A DNA stretch of 64,000 nt from Candidula unifasciata (GCA_905116865.2 CAJHNH020002527.1:1-64000), one strand, 5' to 3'; counted from the stretch's first letter, positions 46,262 to 58,985 are shown. Numbers and translations are program-made. Notes: generated by a model from the letters alone, not told the origin.

Positions 46262-46475
46262 TATTCTTATTCTTTCTCTTCCTGTTTACTCCAGCTGAAA
46301 GTGGAGTTCGTCCACCTCTGGACTTTAGTTTTGTTCCAGAAGCTGAATGCTGCGTGTACATCTGTTTTACAGGTCTGACAAATCTGTATGCAGACTGTTG
46401 GTTCCTTGCTTCTCAGGCAAATACATTCCGACTTCGAATCAAGCTCCCAGTCAACACGGCCCCTAAAAATCAACA
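46262..46475 (+). repeat. Repeat D copy
   Basis: 'TTCTTTCTCTTCC' tail, then 'GAAGCTGAATGCTGCGTGTA' and 'TATGCAGACTGTTGGTTCC'. Confidence 0.7.
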
Positions 46476-46640
46476 CAGCTGCACTACAATAAAATGTGTG
46501 GCTTAGCTTTGAGCAAACATAAGTAGAAATTGTAAATTTTAATTTAAAAAACACACACATGCACGGTATACAGATCAAGGGACCATCGGATTGTAGAAGG
46601 AAAGGTCAACATTCGAAACAAATATAGAAAGACTACAATT

Positions 46641-46827
46641 CAGGGCTATTCAACTGGCGGCACGCGGGCCAAATCTGGCCCGCCAAGGCCTAGCAAATGG
46701 TCCACGGATGACTTCTAGCTGTATTGTATTTTAGATTTTTCTATGCTGGGGCTGAGGCCTCTGGCCCATGACGATGCCCCTTTTTGAATATTTTGGCCCC
46801 TGAGCCAACTTAGTTGAAAAGCCCTGG
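46641..46827. mobile_element. hAT-type MITE, ~187 bp
   Basis: Starts CAGGGCTATTCAACTGG and ends AGTTGAAAAGCCCTGG, giving ~15-bp inverted ends of hAT form (CAGGG...CCCTG). The CTACAATT/CTACATT flanks look like an 8-bp duplication with one base lost. The interior 'GCGGGCCAAATCTGGCCCGC' pairs with itself. No protein. Confidence 0.7.
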
Positions 46828-46980
46828 ACTACATTATGATACTGAGTGCGGTAAACACATGTCAACATGCTACACGCAGAGTTACTTTTGCTTTGGAGAA
46901 AAACAAACCCGTCAAGTTTAACCAGCATCTTCGAAGGGGGAGCTTTAGGTAATAATTGTGACTAGGTTATGTGCGCCATA

Positions 46981-47125
46981 TTAACTCTTTGAGACCCGGG
47001 AATTTAGCATCACAGACCCAAGGGGTAGTCACGAGAGACGTAAAATCGGCGCATTATGCGTTCATTGGGCCTCTAGGTAGGAATCTATAAACGTATGATG
47101 TGTTCCTTGGGACTCACAGAGTTAA
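46981..47125. mobile_element. TTAA-bounded MITE, copy 1 (145 bp)
   Basis: TTAACTCTTTGAGACCC at the left mirrors GGGACTCACAGAGTTAA at the right. Same family as 53304-53449 (inverted) and 61918-62063. TTAA at both ends fits a piggyBac-type target site. No coding capacity. Confidence 0.75.
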
Positions 47126-47383
47126 ATAGCTCAATATTGCACTCCGCCAAAAGAGTAAAGAAGGACTCCTGCAGTCTTGATGCCATCAAAGGGCACAGCC
47201 CTTGAAATGTTATATTCTGTTGGCGATCGTAGGCGGTGGAAAGGTATGACCGCCCACTCCAGTCAACAAGGCACATCAGGTTGATGATGGTAATGACTAA
47301 TGATGCTCAGACAGCAAATTACCCATACTTAAAAACATGCGTATATTTCGAACATTTATTTGATTTTCGGAAATTCAATTTGA

Positions 47384-47411
47384 CTCTCTCTCTCTCTCTC
47401 TCTCTCTCTTG

Positions 47412-47497
<86 letters not shown>
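47384..47497. repeat. (CT)n then (TA)n microsatellite
   Basis: CT dinucleotides to ~47424, then ~73 bases of TA. Confidence 0.95.
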
Positions 47498-47499
<2 letters not shown>

Positions 47500-47608
47500 T
47501 TAACACAGGCGGGTCTTGCTAGTCACATTCGCCATCGCCATGGACTGTGAGTCTCATACCTTCTCATAGCGAAGTATAACACTATCGTCTGGAAAGACGG
47601 AAAGATGC

Positions 47609-47610
<2 letters not shown>

Positions 47611-47685
<75 letters not shown>

Positions 47686-47990
47686 ATACATATATATATT
47701 CGTGTATGGTGTGTGTGTTTGTGTGTGTTTGTGAAGATGTTTATAACTGAGAAAGTGTAAGTTTTTGTGTCAGTTGTGTGTGAGTGTGAAAAGATGTGTA
47801 GCTAAGATAGTATGGGTGTGTGTGAGTTGTGTGTGTAACATGTGTGTGTGTGTGGTGTGTCTGTGAAAATGTGTGTATTTGAGTAATTGTGTTGTGGTTT
47901 TTGTGTGTATCGCGCGCGCGTGTGAGAGTGTGTGTGTGTGAGTAAGTGAGTGAGTGAGTATTGGTGTGTACGTGTGTGTGGTGTGTGTTC
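47611..47990. repeat. (TA)n then GT-rich microsatellite
   Basis: TA dinucleotides to ~47682, a short gap, then irregular GTGTGT runs with a CGCGCGCG patch at ~47911. Confidence 0.88.
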
Positions 47991-48289
47991 CTACTGTGCG
48001 TTTATCTTTGCATATGAGTTTTCGCTAATGAATGGTATATCTTTCCACGGCTGTACTTACACAGATACGTTTTCTAATAGTTTATTTATAATAAACTCAT
48101 GTGTAGTTATTTTCCTGGTGTCGTGTTACCACTCAGTTCTTCATGCATCTTCATCTTTATCATCATAATCCTCATCCTTATCATCGTTATCATCATAATC
48201 ATGAAAATAATCATCGCTAACATCCTCATGGTAATCATCAGCATCATCAGTATCATCATTTTGTGACATTATACGTTACATATCCCCCC

Positions 48290-48395
48290 CCCCTCATTTT
48301 CCTTCCAAACGCCTGCACACACACACACACAAATATGCACACACACACACACACACACAACACACACACACACCCACAAACATGCACACACCGTG
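48290..48395. repeat. (CA)n microsatellite
   Basis: CA dinucleotides with AATATG and CCCACAAAC breaks. Confidence 0.9.
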
Positions 48396-48850
48396 TTATG
48401 TTCTGTCCTTTCATACATCACAGGCAGCTTTTTCCTGTGTGGCTCACGTTGAGTGGGCAGAAAACGAAAGTAATGGTAGTTCACAGAAACACAATCCAGA
48501 TTTCTAGGAAATTCTCTGTACGACAAACTACGTATTCTTACTGCTGCAGACATAGATGTGATGTTATGACAAAGTGCCCTTTTCTTGAAAAGTTGGCGGG
48601 GAATCCCCGATTCTGGCCATTTGCTGACATTGGGGTCGGCGACAACCGAAAACCCAGGCCACGGATTGGCCAGCTGTATAAATAGACCTGTTGGTCAGTC
48701 TGTTGGCAGTTGCTGCTCGTCTTGAAGGTTGAGTGTATCCTTTTAACTGAACCTTCACCGCTATGTATTTATTTTGTTGTGGTTATTTGTTTTATGTTGT
48801 TATAATGTTCATAATTAATGCGAGCTTCCGGTTGAAATTACGCTTTACAA

Positions 48851-48882
<32 letters not shown>

Positions 48883-49132
48883 CGAGGGTGTGTTTCTGTG
48901 GCGAAGTAGTCATGCCGTTCGCCTAGCGATCTGAAAGTTTGTGTTCATTTCACGAGTCCGGTTCGTACAGAGATTCCTGGGGGTCGTTCCTAGAGCTACG
49001 AAGTTCGTGCGTTGTGCAGTGTTCTCGGCAGTTGGCCAGCCCTTTTGCGAAAAGAGAGATTTTACAGCTTATGGGATAACCAGTTTCAATTAAGTCGATT
49101 CTCTCGAACCGGACCTTGAATGAGCTAACTTT

Positions 49133-49745
49133 TATTATCCCAGTGGGCTGGGTGGTCTCGAGGCATAGTTTGCGCGTCGAGTGCTAGAGGTTCCGGGTTG
49201 AATCCCCGTAAGGGCTGGGATTTTTTTATCACATGGACTTCTAGAAATTGCCCTTGGTCTCTGGTTAGTGTTTGTTTGTTTGTTTTAGTATCCAGAAGCC
49301 ATGAGTTGTTTACCCTTAGGCTAGGTATTTTGGATATCGCAACCTTTCGGCCTTGATTCAACTGTAAATACCGTAAATCTGGGAGAAATGTGGCTTTCCT
49401 GCCTACCCCCGGGATTAAACCCAGACCACAAGGAGTTCGTCACCAGGTCTCTGCGCAATCCGGTTTTGCCAACTACGCTAGAGAGCCGGGCTCTCTGGTT
49501 AGTAAAATCGGACGCCCGTGTGAATTGCTGCGCACGTAAAAAATGCCTTGGAAGTTGGACATCAAAAAGAGTAGCCTAAAGGCGCTGCCCTGGAAAAATG
49601 TGTAATTAAAAATTTACCTAAAGCATTTCAGGATCCTTGCCGGTGCTACAGAGACTGTGCACTGTGCTGAGCTTTTTGAGACTCAGACTTGAGTTAGAAG
49701 AAAACGGAGCACTTATCAGTTACTACCCGTGTGCTATGATGTTGA
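49133..49745 (+). repeat. SINE-4 copy, split by SINE-3
   Basis: Head 'GGGCTGGGTGGTCTCGAGG' with box B GGGTTGAATCCCC. The body resumes after 49503 and runs to 'CTATGATGTTGATCCG'. Confidence 0.75.
49270..49491 (-). mobile_element. SINE-3 insertion with 12-bp target-site duplication
   Basis: TCTCTGGTTAGT occurs at 49258-49269 and 49492-49503, and only once in the uninterrupted second copy of the tandem unit (empty site near 50683). The minus strand reads box A TAGCGTAGTTGG and box B GGGTTTAATCCC, then a body and a (CAAA)n tail. A relative sits in AFPK gene 2 exon 3 (60107-60303). Confidence 0.9.
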
Positions 49746-50256
49746 TCCGTTGTTCAAAACCTTAAAAATTTAAACTTTTAATAACGTCTGTTTATTAAAA
49801 AAAAAAAAACCGTATTATCTCCCTCAACACCCGAAATGGTAAAAGAGGAAATGAAGATGATGAAGAAGAATGAATTCGCTTGAAATATGCAGTTAAAAAC
49901 GAAAGTAATGGCAGTTCACAAAATACACAATCTAGATTTCTAGGAAATCCTCGGTACGACAAACTGTATGTATTCTGGCTGCTGCAGAAATAGATGTGAT
50001 GTTATGTCAAAGCGCCTGTTTCCTGAAAAGTAGGTGGGGAATCCCCGATTCTGGCATTTGCTGCCATTGGGGTCGGCGACAACCGAAAACCCAGGCCACG
50101 GATTGGCCAGCTGCATAAATAGACCTGTAGGTCATTCTGCAGGCAGTTGCTGCTCGTCTTGAAGGTTGAGTGTATCCTTTTAACTGAACCTGCACCACTA
50201 TGTGTTTATTCTGTTGTGGTTATTTGTTTTATGTTGCTATATTGTTCATACTTTAA

Positions 50257-50301
<45 letters not shown>

Positions 50302-50559
50302 GCGAGGGTGTGTTTCTGTGTCGAAGTGGTCATGCCGTTTGCCTAGCGATCTGAAACTTTGTGTTCATTTCACGAGTCCGGTTCCTACAGAGATTCCTGG
50401 GGATCGTTCCTAGAGCTACGAAATTCGTGCGTTGTGCAGTGTTCTCGGCAGTCGGCCATCCCTTCTGCGAAAAGAGAGAGATTTTACAGCTTATGGGATA
50501 ACCAGTTTCAATTAAGTCGATTCTTTCGAACCGGACCTTAAATGAACTAACTTTGTTTA

Positions 50560-50945
50560 TCCCAGGGGGCTGGGTTGTCTCGAAGCATAGTTTGCGCGTC
50601 GAATGCTAGACGTTCCGGGTTGAATCCCCGTAAAGGCTGGGATTTTTTTCACATGGACTTCGTCTTTTATTAATTCCCCCTGGTCTCTGGTTAGTGAAAT
50701 CGGACGCCCGTGTGAATTGTTGCGCAGGTAAAAAATGCCCTGGCAGTTGGAAATCGAAAAGAGTAGCCTAATGCCCGGGGAAAATGTGTAATTAAAAATC
50801 TACCTAAAGCATTTCAGGATCCTCGCCGGTGCTACAGAGCCTGTGCAATGTGCTGAGCTTTTTGAGACTCAGACTTGAGTTAGGAGAAAACGAAGCACTT
50901 ATGAGTTACTATCTGTGTGCCATGATGTTGATCGGTTGTTCAAAA
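50560..50945 (+). repeat. SINE-4 copy, uninterrupted
   Basis: Head 'GGGCTGGGTTGTCTCGAAG', box B GGGTTGAATCCCC, then the body through 'GGAAATCGAAAAGAGTAGCC' to 'CATGATGTTGATCGG'. Confidence 0.78.
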
Positions 50946-50967
50946 CCTGAAAACCTTAAACTTTTAA

Positions 50968-52008
50968 GGGGTCACTACACCAATTTTTTTTTTTTTTAAT
51001 TTACTTTGTTAGAGCAATTATTTTATAATGGACATTTTAAGAGATACATATAATTACATTTGCATACTTTAAGTGTTAAAAAAATCATGGTTGTCATGGC
51101 AATAGCCGCCATCTTAGGGAAAAACCAACATGTACTTAGAATCCTAAAATTTCAAAAACAAACATACATAATAAACTATAAATGATAGATTCATGACCTT
51201 TGATCATAATTAGAGCTACAGGTGTAGTTTATTTACTGTAAACATGATTTTAAATATTTTTCGTAGAATTTTAAAATGTAGGTTTATTGAAAAGGTCAAA
51301 CAAAATCTTGCATTATAAGACAATAATCAAAGTTTAAGAAAAAAAAAAAAAAAAAAAAAAACTTTCTGAAATCTACTTTTAAAAAGAACAGTCTCTATAA
51401 TTTTGTTTAAGGAGTATCTATACTAAATTTCACATTTCTAATCTTTATATTAGCTGAGATTTTAGGACTGAATAACTTTCTACCCCCCAGGACATCACAC
51501 AAGCGATAAACACCCAATGATACAATGTTCCACCATGTGAGTGAGGATCACCTTGGAGAGGTCCCAGAAACCGTGTTCAGCCTTTAGGCCATATTTATGG
51601 TCAGCCTATATTGCGGCCCCTGGCAAGAGCCAGAGTAGGGCTTCAAATAACGAAAAATTCCATCCTAAAATGGACGGGAAACAGGAGACACGTGATAACG
51701 GTTTTCAAATAACGAAAAATTACATCCTAAAATGGACAGGAAACAGGAGACACATGATAAGATTTTACACGCACAACAAACATAAATATAAGAATGTGGA
51801 AGGATGGACTTTTAAATTTTTTTTTTTTTTTCTTCAAAAAGTGCATGAGTTGGTGTCTTTAGTATTAACTTTTCAATGCCAAATTGTTTACAAACGACAT
51901 AAATTTTGTTTGTAATCTATTCTACGAATGCCGAACTTTACAAAAACGAACACATTGAAAAAGTGATATTTTTATCATAGATTGAAAAAAATGTTGTGTA
52001 GTGACCCC
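50968..52008. mobile_element. piggyBac-like non-autonomous element, 1041 bp
   Basis: Ends GGGGTCACTACAC and GTGTAGTGACCCC are perfect 13-bp inverted repeats, flanked by TTAA at 50964-50967 and 52009-52012. The homologous site in tandem copy 1 (about 49775) has a single TTAA and no insertion. No transposase frame is seen. A repeat B copy (51483-51668) and a 47-base internal duplication lie inside. Confidence 0.88.
51483..51668 (+). repeat. Repeat B copy inside the piggyBac-like element
   Basis: 'CCCCCAGGACATCACACAAG' to 'CGAAAAATTCCATCC', followed by a partial direct repeat of its end (51705-51755). Confidence 0.75.
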
Positions 52009-52185
52009 TTAAAAACCTCTGTTTATAAAAAAAAAAATATAATCATCTCCCTCGACACCCGAAATTGTAAAAGAGGAAGTGAAGATGCAGAAAAATAATT
52101 AATTCGCTTTAAATTTGCCGTTGCATATATATAGGTATTTGTGATTACTATGTTCTTGTAACTACAGTGATAATTAAGGTTGTGT

Positions 52186-52965
<780 letters not shown>

Positions 52966-53303
52966 TTGTTGCTGTTCAATGTGTCGTCAACTGTGGTGAT
53001 AGTAAACGTTTTGATAACATAACTATTTACGTTTGCTGTTGTAAAGTGTTAATTATTATTACTAACACTATTAATAGTGTTGGTATAATAGTATTTACTA
53101 GCAGCAGAAAACTGGGTGTCTGTCGTATGTGAATAAAGAGTGGCGTTCCATAATTCCAGAATACTAGGTTCAGTGTAGATGCAGACAATTTGGTAGAGGA
53201 TTGATGTGAGTTTCTTTCGACAGTGTGGAGACCACACAATGGGGAAGGGCCAACCGCTTAATGTAAACATTCAAAAACCTACAAACTGCCAACAATTGTT
53301 GTT

Positions 53304-53449
53304 TTAATTCTTTGAGTCCCAAGGAACGCATCATACGTTCATAGGTTCGTACCTAGAAGCCTAATGAACTCATGATGCGCCGATTATATGACTCTCTTTA
53401 CTACCCCCTGGGCCTGTGATGCTAAACCATCTGGGACTCAAAGAGTTAA
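53304..53449. mobile_element. TTAA-bounded MITE, copy 2 (146 bp, inverted)
   Basis: TTAATTCTTTGAGTCCC at left, GGGACTCAAAGAGTTAA at right. The interior is the reverse complement of copies 1 and 3 ('ATGCGTTCATTGGG' type block). Confidence 0.78.
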
Positions 53450-53485
53450 TGCCCAGATATACTGTAAAAAAATGCACCTAAATTT

Positions 53486-54000
<515 letters not shown>

Positions 54001-54184
54001 GTATAGTGCAGTATCTTTACCAGTGTTTCAGTTGTTAAAGATACTCTTCGGTTTTTTCCTGAGCCTGTGTTTGTATGCTTTTCTGTTTGTTGTTTGATGG
54101 TATACGGTTGAATGTGTGCAGTGATCTGCTAAGAACACGAGCAAACGGATACGAACCACCGAACCGATACCGCTGTTTACAAGG

Positions 54185-54232
54185 GCTCCAGTTAGGGGTG
54201 TGGGGGGGGGGGGTGGGGGGGGGGGGGATGAC
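54185..54232. repeat. G-rich tract
   Basis: GGGGGGGGGGTGGGGGGGGGG within 54199-54228; quadruplex-prone. Confidence 0.75.
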
Positions 54233-54289
54233 GATGTGGTCAAACAATATGCCTCAAATAACGACTGTATCGGTTTCGTTGGGCACAAT

Positions 54290-54425
54290 TTGGAGTAAAA
54301 AATCTACCCAAAGTATTTCAGGATTCTCGTAGGTGCTATACAACTTGTGCATTGTGCTGAACTTCTTCGGACTGAGAGTTGGGTTAGAAATATCTGCCAT
54401 GATGTTGATTCGTTGTTCAAACTTT
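54290..54425 (+). repeat. SINE-4 3' fragment
   Basis: 'AAATCTACCCAAAGTATTTC' to 'GATGTTGATTCGTTGTTC' matches the SINE-4 body end. Confidence 0.65.
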
Positions 54426-54429
54426 GAAC

Positions 54430-56400
54430 TTTTCCTATTTGCCTAGTTCTATATGATAGTGGAGACTTCTTGTCTACTTCAAATTCTTCCAATCATCGTG
54501 GAAACAATTCGCGAACTTCTCTGCTATACAGTGGATACAGTACGTATACTTCTTTACTGTCTACAGAAAATCGTCTGCAGATGGTAATGGTTACTCTGTA
54601 CGTCAAGTTCTCTACTGTCTATAGAAAATTGTCTTCCAATGGAAGTGGTTACAGTACCTGAACTTCTCTGCTGCTTACGGTAGCCTGTCTGTCAGTTACA
54701 ACTGCTTCAACATGTGCAACACTCTACGGACTAACTGGCATATCACAATGGTGGTCGCTGTTCCTCTTCATGATTGCTGTCCGAAGGATTCACACAGCAA
54801 GGATGAGAATTAAACTCCGAATTCCAGAAACCTCGTTGAATGTTTTACACATTTGAATTAAGGCACCCCAGGGGTTACAAGTAACATGCAGTCCAATGTG
54901 GGTTGGGGGGTGGAGGGATGAGGGGGAAGGGTCCACGGTTGACCACCAGTCCGTTTATACAGTTATATCAATCAAATGTTGAGACTCGTTGCTACCGCAT
55001 ACAAAACACAACAATCTTTTGTCATTTTATCACATGTCAATGACAGGTGAGGGCACAAACAAAATGTCTATTATCATCGACTTACAACAGTGCACTTGAT
55101 TGATACGGTCCAGAAGAGCCGCGCTGGTTGTCGTTAATTCCATATGCCGTTAACTGCGAAACGTTTCTGTCATATGACACGTTTGCTGCAGACTGCCCTA
55201 ATTTGGAAGAAATCAAAAGAAAACAACTTCAATCCTAAGACTGACGAGAATAAATACTTTATTTGTGCTGTTAACTGGCTGTACAATACATGCTGCTTCC
55301 CAGTTTGATGCTTTGAAAGCGTTGAGGATGGAAATAAATCAATGTTACACTATACCTCAAGGAAGCGTTGTTGTAATTGTAAGTATATGCCGCCGATTAA
55401 TTCTGGTTATTGCATCGAATTGTGCATTTTATGAAGTTCACGATTCGAAGAATTTTCAAAAATAATATTAGTGATCGCTAAAAGTTTGTTTGTTCACATC
55501 AAAGTTTAGCTGACCATGCTACCACAGGTAAATATGCAGATTAACTGAAGTGACTATACAGGTGCTGGAACCAGATAAGAGCCACATAGTTTTACCCTGT
55601 CTGAAATTTACTGTCTCTCAAATACTGGAAGGGTTTCAGATGGAGCTTCGTAAATTTGGGGCTAATTTCATAAGCTTCCATTAGCACTGTAGTGATACTA
55701 TCAAAATATGATGCCACTAACTGCAGTCAGGGGACCAATTTAGACACTGCCAAGATGTGGACCAAAAGCAAACAGTCTTCTAAACAGTTGTCTTAGAAAT
55801 AATTCTCAATTTAATATTGTCTATTGTACCGGCCACAATATTTTTGAAGATGGACGTTCCGGACACCGGATATAGAAATTTTACAAGCGAAAGGATCATT
55901 GCAAAAGATGAAAATAGAAAACACCTGGTTACATTTGGACACAGCATGATACTGGAAACACTCAGGAATATTTTATAGGATTAATATTAAGCAATAAGCA
56001 CATCAACCCAATTTACAGATCTTGATCTCGCAAAACGTTAGGACAGAAATATAATCAAACACAGGACAAGAACAATGCGAGTACGCAAAAGGCAAAGGTT
56101 CCAGGAATAATGGGTATTTAATAAGAACATTAACATAGCAGTTGATTACACTGAACAATGAGCCACATCTGTGTCTCATTACCTATACACAAACTTGTAA
56201 TATGTAGGACACGTCGATCTGATAAACACACTTGCTGTTAACCAAATTGGCGACAATGACTTAACACCTTGGATATATACGGAAGTGCGTCGCGGACAGT
56301 TGGTAGATTTGTGAAAATTTTTTTTGAAAGCTGCAGAGGTGTTACACACTAATAATGACAATACCCTAGGCAGAAAAAAAAAGGAGTAATGAAAATGTCT
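54430..56400. other. Unassigned DNA
   Basis: A degenerate ~60-base repeat ('ACTTCTCTGCTGTCTACAG') lies at 54500-54690. The rest (54700-56400) shows no gene, domain or recognised repeat. Confidence 0.4.
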
Positions 56401-56439
56401 TGAAAGAAACTGTTTCACCAAAAGAACTAATTGCCCATG

Positions 56440-56715
56440 AAAATGTCTTGAAAGAAACTGTCTCACGAAGAGAACTGATAGCCCACACCAGAAAGAAACA
56501 ATCTACATTCTTTGGTCATTTTATGAGAAGGAGGAAACTGGAGTACATGGTGACAGTAGGACATTTGGAGGGGAGGAGGGACAGCGGGAGACTGAGAAAA
56601 AAGATGCTGGACAGTTTAACATCGTGGCATAGAAGATCATCTGTATCAGAACTGATTGAAAGTACACTAGACAGAAGGCTGTGGAAAGACATGCCTTTCA
56701 AAGCCACACGTCATT
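56440..56715 (+). pseudogene. RTE-type LINE 3'-end remnant
   Basis: Frame encodes 'KKQSTFFGHFMRRRKLEYMV', then 'GRRDSGRLRKKMLDSLTSWH' and 'ELIESTLDRRLWKDM', the C-terminal signature of RTE-like elements. It ends in the GAA array, probably its own tail grown long. Confidence 0.78.
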
Positions 56716-56725
56716 GAATTTACGA

Positions 56726-56728
56726 AGC

Positions 56729-56759
<31 letters not shown>

Positions 56760-56976
56760 AAGAAGAAGAAGAAGAAGAAGAAGAAGAAGAAGAAGAAGAA
56801 GAAGAAGAAGAAGAAGAAGAAGAAGAAGAAGAAGAAGAAGAAGAAGAAGAAGAAGAAGAAGAAGAAGAAGAAGAAGAAGAAGAAGAAGAAGAAGAAGAAG
56901 AAGAAGAAGAAGAAGAAGAAGAAGAAGAAGAAGAAGAAGAAGAAGAAGAAGAAGAAAAAGAAGAAAAAAAAAAAGA
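56726..56976. repeat. (GAA)n microsatellite, ~250 bp
   Basis: Pure GAA trinucleotide starting 10 bases after a LINE C-terminus. Poly-L/S frames on the minus strand are artefacts. Confidence 0.97.
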
Positions 56977-57401
56977 AGGATTACATGGACGTAGCAAGAA
57001 AACAGATTGTATACGTCATTGTAACGGTCATTTGGGAAAGTAACCAATGAACGCACCCGATGATGATGGTGAGGCGCACAATATACGCAGTTTTCAAGCT
57101 TGAATGTTTACAAGATGGTTCGGATAATATTTTATTTTTTTATCGTGAACAATAAATCATTCCGGTAAAATGAGTTGAAAACAAGTTTGTCTGGTATTGG
57201 TAGCGTTAAAACATCAATGGCGTGTGTCTATACTGCAGATCTATCGAAAGCAACCATGTATGAGTCTCTACAAACAGAATGTTATAAACGTCACTGTTTG
57301 TGTCAAATTTTCAGATTTGATTATAACCTCATCTTTGCGTCTCAAGACTTTGAACTAGCAACATTTACTGTTAAAGAGGAGAAAGACAAAGGCACGAGAC
57401 A

Positions 57402-57616
57402 ATGTCTCGAGAGGGCCGAGACAAGGTGGCCATTATCGGCCTCGGGTGCAAGGTCCCTGGAGCAGATAACCTAGAGGAGTTATGGAGACTTCTAAAAAAC
57501 GGTGAAAATCACGTGATTGAGATTCCGACAACCCGTTGGCACCATGAAGCTGTTTACGATGAAGACTTCAACACTCCAGCTAAAACTCATGCCAGGAAGG
57601 CTGGGCTACTCAAAGA
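57402..57616 (+). CDS. AFPK gene 2, exon 1
   Basis: 215 nt, donor GA|GTAAGT at 57617. It encodes KS N-terminus residues 1-71, ending [10 protein letters not shown] candidate 5' UTR acceptor (AAATTTTCAG) ends at 57314. Confidence 0.9.
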
Positions 57617-57689
57617 GTAAGTGGTAGAGTCTGTCCCTGTGTCACTCATGCAACGATAATGCTTTATCGGTAAACAAGCTTTCCTTGAA

Positions 57690-57828
57690 TTTACCACTTC
57701 AGTGCCTGTAATTGCCACTTTAATGCCTGCATTTACCACTTCAGTGCCTGTTATTGCAACTGTAACGCCTGCATTTACCACTTCAGTGCCTGTAATTGCC
57801 ACTGTAATGCCTGCATTTAGCACTTCCA
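57690..57828. repeat. 42-bp tandem repeat, ~3.5 copies
   Basis: Unit TGCCTGTAATTGCCACTTTA + ATGCCTGCATTTACCACTTC + AG, in intron 1 of gene 2. Confidence 0.85.
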
Positions 57829-58187
57829 GTACAATGAAGTGGACAATCTCAACACTGACCTTAACCTAATTTTAACACTGATCTTTATTCCTGATCTTAC
57901 AAATAGCAGTCACGTTAGCATCTAGATCTCATACGGGACAATATGGTCACGTTTGTAACTTTGTATTAAGTTGCCCTCACTGACCACGTCTGGTCAGATT
58001 GTCTGTAATGAAACGGTTATAGTTATGTTGCCCTGTCACTGAGACATGATGGACATAGATCTAGAGGTCGACCACGTAGGTCATAGATAGATAGAATATC
58101 CAATGCCGCAAACACCTGCATAGCATATACCAAGACATTCACCCGATGCATCTTCAAAACCTGACGCCGAATGGCAATATATGACTA

Positions 58188-58270
58188 GAAAGAAGAAGAA
58201 GAAGAAGAAGAAGAAGAAGAAGAAGAAGAAGAAGAAGAAGAAGAAGAAGAAGAAGAAGAAGAAGAAGAAG

Positions 58271-58305
<35 letters not shown>

Positions 58306-58400
58306 AAAGAACAAGAAGAATAATTCGAAGAAGAAAATTAAAAAAGGAAAAAAAGAAGAAAAAGAAGAAGAAGAAGCAGAAGAAGAAGAAGGAAGTTATG
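58188..58400. repeat. (GAA)n with (CAA)n
   Basis: GAA trinucleotides, then CAA trinucleotides at 58271-58305, then degenerate GAA. Intron 1 of gene 2. Confidence 0.95.
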
Positions 58401-58500
58401 TTACTGAACAACTGAAACTCATGAAAACAGCTGGCAACTGCACGTTGCTGATGACCTGGCTGAATTATATTGATTCATCTCCTTGACCTTGTCTCCGCAG

Positions 58501-58661
58501 CCACCTGGCCTTCGACAACAAGCTGTTCAACATCAAAGACGTGGAGGCCGATATCATGGACCCACAACAAAGGTATGTGCTGGAATGTTGTCACCGTGCC
58601 CTGGAGGACGCCGGCATCACCCGGGATCAGATCAAGGGCTCTAACACAAGCGTGTTTATAG
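58501..58661 (+). CDS. AFPK gene 2, exon 2
   Basis: 161 nt; acceptor TCTCCGCAG, donor GTAGGT. It differs from gene 1 exon 2 at 10 positions; the first 60 bases and the preceding ~20 intron bases are almost unchanged. Only the final Tyr-Met to Phe-Ile changes the protein. Confidence 0.9.
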
Positions 58662-58702
58662 GTAGGTTTTTCCTTCTACCCTCATGCATGCTTGATTTCC
58701 GA

Positions 58703-58705
<3 letters not shown>

Positions 58706-58748
<43 letters not shown>
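58706..58748. repeat. (GT)n microsatellite
   Basis: Pure GT in intron 2 of gene 2. Confidence 0.95.
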
Positions 58749-58749
<1 letters not shown>

Positions 58750-58811
58750 CCACCTACGCGTGATCCTTGCGATGTACTCTATTGTTATGGATCGGTACAA
58801 TTAGGGTAGGC

Positions 58812-58985
58812 AGGTAGTTGTACCCCACCAGGACATCACACAAGCGATAAACACCCGGTGACACAAAGTGCCACTATGCAGATGAGGATCACCCATGGAG
58901 AGGTCCCAGAAATCCCTTCCAGCCGTTAGACCATATCTATGGCTAAGCCGTATTTATGGCCTGGCTATATTCAGGGCCCCTTGCA
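58812..58985 (+). repeat. Repeat B copy
   Basis: 'CCCCACCAGGACATCACAC' to 'GGCTATATTCAGGGCCCC'; truncated at the right. Confidence 0.78.

Larger units (their letters stand above)
48461..49895 (+). repeat. Tandem unit, copy 1 (~1.43 kb, with SINE-3 inserted)
   Basis: From 'AAAACGAAAGTAATGGTAGT' to 'GAATTCGCTTGAAATATGC', directly followed by a second copy starting with the same words. Order inside: unique left part, (GT)n at 48854, a tRNA-like head, SINE-4, and a poly-A zone. Without the SINE-3 insertion the unit is ~1.2 kb. It could be a tandemly duplicated composite SINE block. Confidence 0.85.
49896..52123 (+). repeat. Tandem unit, copy 2 (2.2 kb, with piggyBac-like insertion)
   Basis: Homologous to 48461-49895 end to end, lacking SINE-3 and gaining a 1041-bp element at 50968-52008. 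It resumes at 'AAAACCTCTGTTTAT' and ends near 'AATTCGCTTTAAATTTGC'. Confidence 0.85.

Noticed and set aside
48677..48700. TATAAATAG with a downstream TCAGTC as a core promoter
   Set aside because: Spacing from TATA to the Inr-like site is ~20 bases, too short, and the second tandem copy has CATAAATAG. No gene follows.
48461..52123. The two tandem units as LTRs of a retrotransposon
   Set aside because: They abut each other with no internal gag or pol, no TG...CA ends and no primer binding site. A tandem duplication of a SINE-rich block explains them.
55265..55465. 66-codon open frame with a hydrophobic start
   Set aside because: Short, no recognisable motif and no supporting gene structure.
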